Shown: positions 5,756 through 7,442 of the stretch, in pieces | Layout: each line of letters starts with the position of its first letter | Position numbering within the stretch: the stretch's first letter is position 1 | Source of the DNA: Bacteriovoracaceae bacterium | GTDB taxonomy: Bacteria > Bdellovibrionota > Bacteriovoracia > Bacteriovoracales > Bacteriovoracaceae | DNA: 7,442 bases | Reading direction: 5' to 3' | Assembly: GCA_947448095.1 (NCBI GenBank) | Contig: CANFNN010000144.1 | Location: 1-7,442 of the forward strand | The notes under the pieces: generated by a model | What the model saw: the letters and a program-made list of their open reading frames with translations, nothing else | The model's database searches: none | Told to the model about the DNA's origin: nothing | Program-made: the position numbers and the translations under genes

Positions 5756-6250
5756 CTAGAGAGCTTTTTTAGGAGTCATTGTCACTTCGCAAGACTCGGG
5801 CTTACAGATGACGGAATAGCGAAAAAGATTTTTATAAATCCCGTCATGGCCTTGGCCGTAGACTCTTTCAAACGAATAGAATTTTTTGAGTTCATCTCCA
5901 TAGGAGATGGACTCACGTAAAGCTTGAACGGATAAAGAGTCCGTAACCAGAATCAAGTACTCATCACCTACGAGATCAGTGCTTGAAACATCCAGGTCAC
6001 AGGCCTTATAGCTCGGAACATCAGTCTTTCCAAAATAATCGGCCTGGCACTTAATCGAGATTGACGCCTGTTTGTGATTAGGGAAGAAAGTGTGCTTTCG
6101 TAGAAACCCTTCATAGCTTTCAGTTCTCACCAAAGCCGAAGGAATCTTTCTTAATAATGTTTCAAGTTTGGACTGGTCAAAAGTATCAACCGGGATCTTG
6201 GCACCGAAGGCCACACTTGAAAATAATCCAACAATCAAAATCAATTTCAT
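5756..6250 (-). CDS. Small secreted four-cysteine protein of unknown function (164 aa)
   Basis: I do not recognise this family. MK, a short hydrophobic core (residues 3-14) and AFGA form a Sec signal peptide with cleavage near residue 17. The mature part has four cysteines, Cys68, Cys84, Cys149 and Cys154, enough for two disulfides as expected for a periplasmic or extracellular protein. Residues 27-63 are basic and probably helical; the rest alternates short strands. Its ATG overlaps the stop of the upstream lipid-kinase-like gene as ATGA, so the two are translationally coupled and probably act in the same envelope process; that link is inference from arrangement only. Its 3' end faces leuS with seven bases between the two stop codons and no clear terminator for either direction. 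Confidence 0.78.
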   Translation of the reverse strand: MKLILIVGLFSSVAFGAKIPVDTFDQSKLETLLRKIPSALVRTESYEGFLRKHTFFPNHKQASISIKCQADYFGKTDVPSYKACDLDVSSTDLVGDEYLILVTDSLSVQALRESISYGDELKKFYSFERVYGQGHDGIYKNLFRYSVICKPESCEVTMTPKKAL

Positions 6251-6924
6251 GGAAAGACTGTCACAAAATGGTTGAGCACCGTCATACCAAGGCCAGAGAG
6301 AACAGGAATCGTAAGATTATCATCTACATTGAAAGCAGAAACTAATTCAGACAACGCTCCAATCATTCCTGCCACCACAGCAAAAATCAAAATATGATTT
6401 CCCAGTGTCACGTGATTCATAGTGTAGAAGAGAGTGATGAGGTAACAGGTAAAAAATCCTGCCACTGCCCCTTGAAGAGATTTATTGGGCAAGATTTTAT
6501 CTTTTCCATAAAGCACCCCAAAAAATGACGACAAAGGATCCGAGAAGACCAAAAACATGACCGAGAGAATTGCTATGTTTCGGTCATAAAAGAAAAGAGA
6601 AAGAGAAACACCCAAAGCGTAAAAGGGTAATCCACTCATTCCATCTCGCTCCGAGCGTCGCATTAAAGGTCCCGCAAATTTAAGCACGAGACGATTAATG
6701 AACGGCAGTCGGGTTCTTGTAATGTCTAAAATAAAGCCCGCGAGGGTGATTCCAAGAACGATAAATCCCCAGAACTGTTGATCTTGTGGGGAGCGAGTGA
6801 AGAGCAAAAGACCAATTGAGCCAGTTGAAATATGCCAAATTTTACGAAGAAGATGCAGATCAGAGCGTTTATGAAGGACTTTATCAAAAGAGGAATCGTA
6901 ATTTTGCGTTTGAGAGACAGACAT
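6247..6924 (-). CDS. Dolichol/phytol-kinase-like CTP-dependent membrane kinase family protein
   Basis: A 225-residue polytopic membrane protein with the motif series of the SEC59 / VTE5 / DGK1 family, which phosphorylates polyprenols, phytol or diacylglycerol using CTP and is distantly related to CdsA-type cytidylyltransferases. In order: LLRKIWHISTG (25-35; Arg27, Lys28, His31) before the first helix; FSDPLSSFFGVLYGKDKI-LPNKSLQG (127-152) with Asp129-Pro130, Gly136, Gly140, Lys148-Ser149 and Gly152, the presumed nucleotide-binding loop; and SELVSAFNVDDNLTIP (192-207) with Glu193, Asp202-Asn203 and Pro207. About six hydrophobic segments lie in between, so an inner-membrane location is expected. 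The start has a strong AAGGAG (6930-6935) five bases upstream. It leads a two-gene operon with the secreted protein at 5756-6250 (ATGA overlap) and is divergent from the ParA-like gene. The substrate is unknown; phosphatidate cytidylyltransferase is a common alternative label. Confidence 0.85.
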   Translation of the reverse strand: MSVSQTQNYDSSFDKVLHKRSDLHLLRKIWHISTGSIGLLLFTRSPQDQQFWGFIVLGITLAGFILDITRTRLPFINRLVLKFAGPLMRRSERDGMSGLPFYALGVSLSLFFYDRNIAILSVMFLVFSDPLSSFFGVLYGKDKILPNKSLQGAVAGFFTCYLITLFYTMNHVTLGNHILIFAVVAGMIGALSELVSAFNVDDNLTIPVLSGLGMTVLNHFVTVFP

Positions 6925-6941
6925 CCCTTCTCCTTATGTTC

Positions 6942-6969
6942 ACTGAGGAATAAATAAATTTCCTCGAGT
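6942..6969 (-). repeat. Inverted repeat in the leader of the lipid-kinase operon
   Basis: GAGGAA (6945-6950) and TTCCTC (6960-6965) are perfect arms around nine AT-only bases; ACT (6942-6944) and AGT (6967-6969) extend the pairing after one bulged G at 6966. On the minus-strand transcript it would be a hairpin ending just upstream of the AAGGAG site of the 6924 gene. The A-only end of the loop on this strand and lack of a T-run argue against a terminator; it could be an operator or an mRNA stability element. Confidence 0.35.
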
Positions 6970-6996
6970 TAGATAGTTCGTTAGTGGGAACAATGT

Positions 6997-7025
6997 AATA
7001 GATTCGGCTTTAAGCGTCTACCCAA
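6997..7025 (-). promoter_or_regulatory. Weak candidate promoter for the lipid-kinase operon
   Basis: On the minus strand TTGGGT (7025-7020) and TCTATT (7002-6997) are 17 bases apart, matching the -35 and -10 consensus at 3/6 and 4/6. The predicted start near 6990 leaves a leader of about 65 bases containing the dyad at 6942-6969. This is the best pair I found for the operon, but it is weak. Confidence 0.22.
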
Positions 7026-7031
7026 GAGGTG

Positions 7032-7053
7032 AGGTTTTAGCCCCTAAAAGCCT
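7032..7053. repeat. Inverted repeat in the divergent intergenic region
   Basis: AGG-TTTTAG (7032-7040) pairs with CTAAAA-G-CCT (7044-7053) around a CCC triplet, nine base pairs with one bulged G at 7050. It lies upstream of the candidate promoter of the ParA-like gene and just upstream of that of the lipid-kinase operon, so if functional it would be a DNA-level site. No T-tract follows on either strand. Confidence 0.3.
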
Positions 7054-7082
7054 ATCTGGCGAAAATCATTCAATAAATAGCC

Positions 7083-7112
7083 TTTCCAAACCCTGAAAGA
7101 GGTTCATATAAT
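7083..7112 (+). promoter_or_regulatory. Candidate sigma-70-type promoter for the ParA-like gene
   Basis: TATAAT at 7107-7112 is a perfect -10; TTTCCA at 7083-7088 is a 4/6 -35 with an 18-base spacer. The start would fall near 7119, about 14 bases before the ATG, a short leader holding only the GGAAAAG ribosome site. GTTC (7102-7105) and GAAC (7117-7120) flank the -10 symmetrically and could be halves of an operator. Confidence 0.5.
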
Positions 7113-7132
7113 TTTAGAACTGGAAAAGAATA

Positions 7133-7442
7133 ATGATGAAAAATGAAATGGATAAAGAAGCCTTGCTTCCTAGTTCAAAAAAGATTTGGGCCGTCGGTGG
7201 TGGTAAAGGTGGAGTAGGCAAAAGCTTAGTCTCTGCTAACGTGGCCATTTGTCTCGCGCTTATGGGAAATAAAGTCGTGGCGGTAGATCTTGATCTTGGT
7301 GGAGCCAACCTTCACACTTGTTTAGGATTACCTATCCCCTCTGTGACTCTGTCTGATTATATCTCAAAAAAGATTACCAATTTTGAAGATCTCTTGGTTC
7401 CTACTCCTATTAATAATCTTAAAATTATTAGTGGTGCCCAAG
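7133..7442 (+). CDS. MinD/ParA-family P-loop ATPase, N-terminal part (FlhG-like; partial)
   Basis: The frame opens at ATG 7133 and stays open for 103 codons to the window edge; the remaining C-terminal part is outside. MinD/ParA ATPases dimerise on ATP and position cell structures such as flagella, division sites or chromosomes. Visible are the deviant Walker A GGGKGGVGKS (22-31) with the signature Lys25 and Lys30, the Walker A' stretch VVAVDLDLGGANLH (48-61) with Asp52 and Asp54, and the switch-like region TLSDYI (72-77). The sequence DLGGANLHTCLG is closer to the FlhG/FleN-like subgroup found in delta-proteobacteria than to plasmid ParA or Mrp; this is judged from memory. A second ATG follows immediately (7136) and a third is at 7148; GGAAAAG upstream favours the first or second. 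It is divergent from the lipid-kinase operon and has its own likely promoter. Confidence 0.9.
   Translation, partial: MMKNEMDKEALLPSSKKIWAVGGGKGGVGKSLVSANVAICLALMGNKVVAVDLDLGGANLHTCLGLPIPSVTLSDYISKKITNFEDLLVPTPINNLKIISGAQ

Noticed and set aside
7102..7120. GTTC-N11-GAAC around the ParA-gene -10 as a LexA box
   Set aside because: The order and spacing do not match the LexA sites I know (GAAC-N4-GTTC or GTTC-N7-GTTC), so it is kept only as an unnamed dyad.

Overview
The window looks like ordinary chromosomal DNA from a moderately AT-rich, Gram-negative-type bacterium. Genes are packed tightly with one- to four-base overlaps, Shine-Dalgarno sequences are modest, and an unusual share of the genes (four of nine) encode small Sec-exported proteins I cannot assign to a well-known family or that are divergent members of one. 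The gene mix is a mitochondrial/plant-like peptide deformylase, a short Bacillus-type leucyl-tRNA synthetase, a bacterial dolichol-kinase-like membrane protein and a delta-proteobacterial-style MinD/ParA ATPase. Together with the base composition this fits a Bdellovibrionota / Bacteriovorax-like predator or relative. That placement is inference; no rRNA or lineage marker is present. I see no mobile element, CRISPR array, tRNA or rRNA.

Layout: (1) Positions 1-1122, minus strand: a def-like peptide deformylase followed, with a one-base TAATG overlap, by a MATE-family exporter that runs off the left edge. (2) Positions 1214-1933, plus strand: a secreted protein of unknown function, divergent from the deformylase, with a plausible promoter whose -10 lies inside a perfect 15-bp dyad. 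(3) Positions 2102-2476, plus: a small secreted protein with two cysteines, preceded by a sigma-54-like element and closed by a very strong intrinsic terminator (2497-2536). (4) Positions 2572-5748, plus: a secreted papain-like (C1-type) cysteine peptidase homologue three bases upstream of leuS. (5) Positions 5756-6924, minus: a dolichol/phytol-kinase-like CTP-dependent membrane kinase overlapping by ATGA a small secreted four-cysteine protein; this pair converges on leuS with only seven bases between the stop codons. (6) Positions 7133-7442, plus: the first 103 codons of a MinD/ParA-family ATPase, behind a perfect TATAAT -10.

How the genes work together: def and leuS are housekeeping translation genes. 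The others are mostly envelope functions: export (MATE), secreted proteins, and a predicted polyprenol/diacylglycerol-type lipid kinase. The most unusual arrangement is the secreted papain-like protein fused transcriptionally to leuS, with the pair starting just after a strong terminator and no evident promoter between. That makes read-through or attenuation at 2497-2536 worth considering. The peptidase homologue also has Asp where papain has its catalytic Asn. I do not see a convincing new multi-gene system; the items worth follow-up are this peptidase-leuS unit, the lipid kinase with its coupled secreted partner, and several perfect dyads placed on promoters or start codons.
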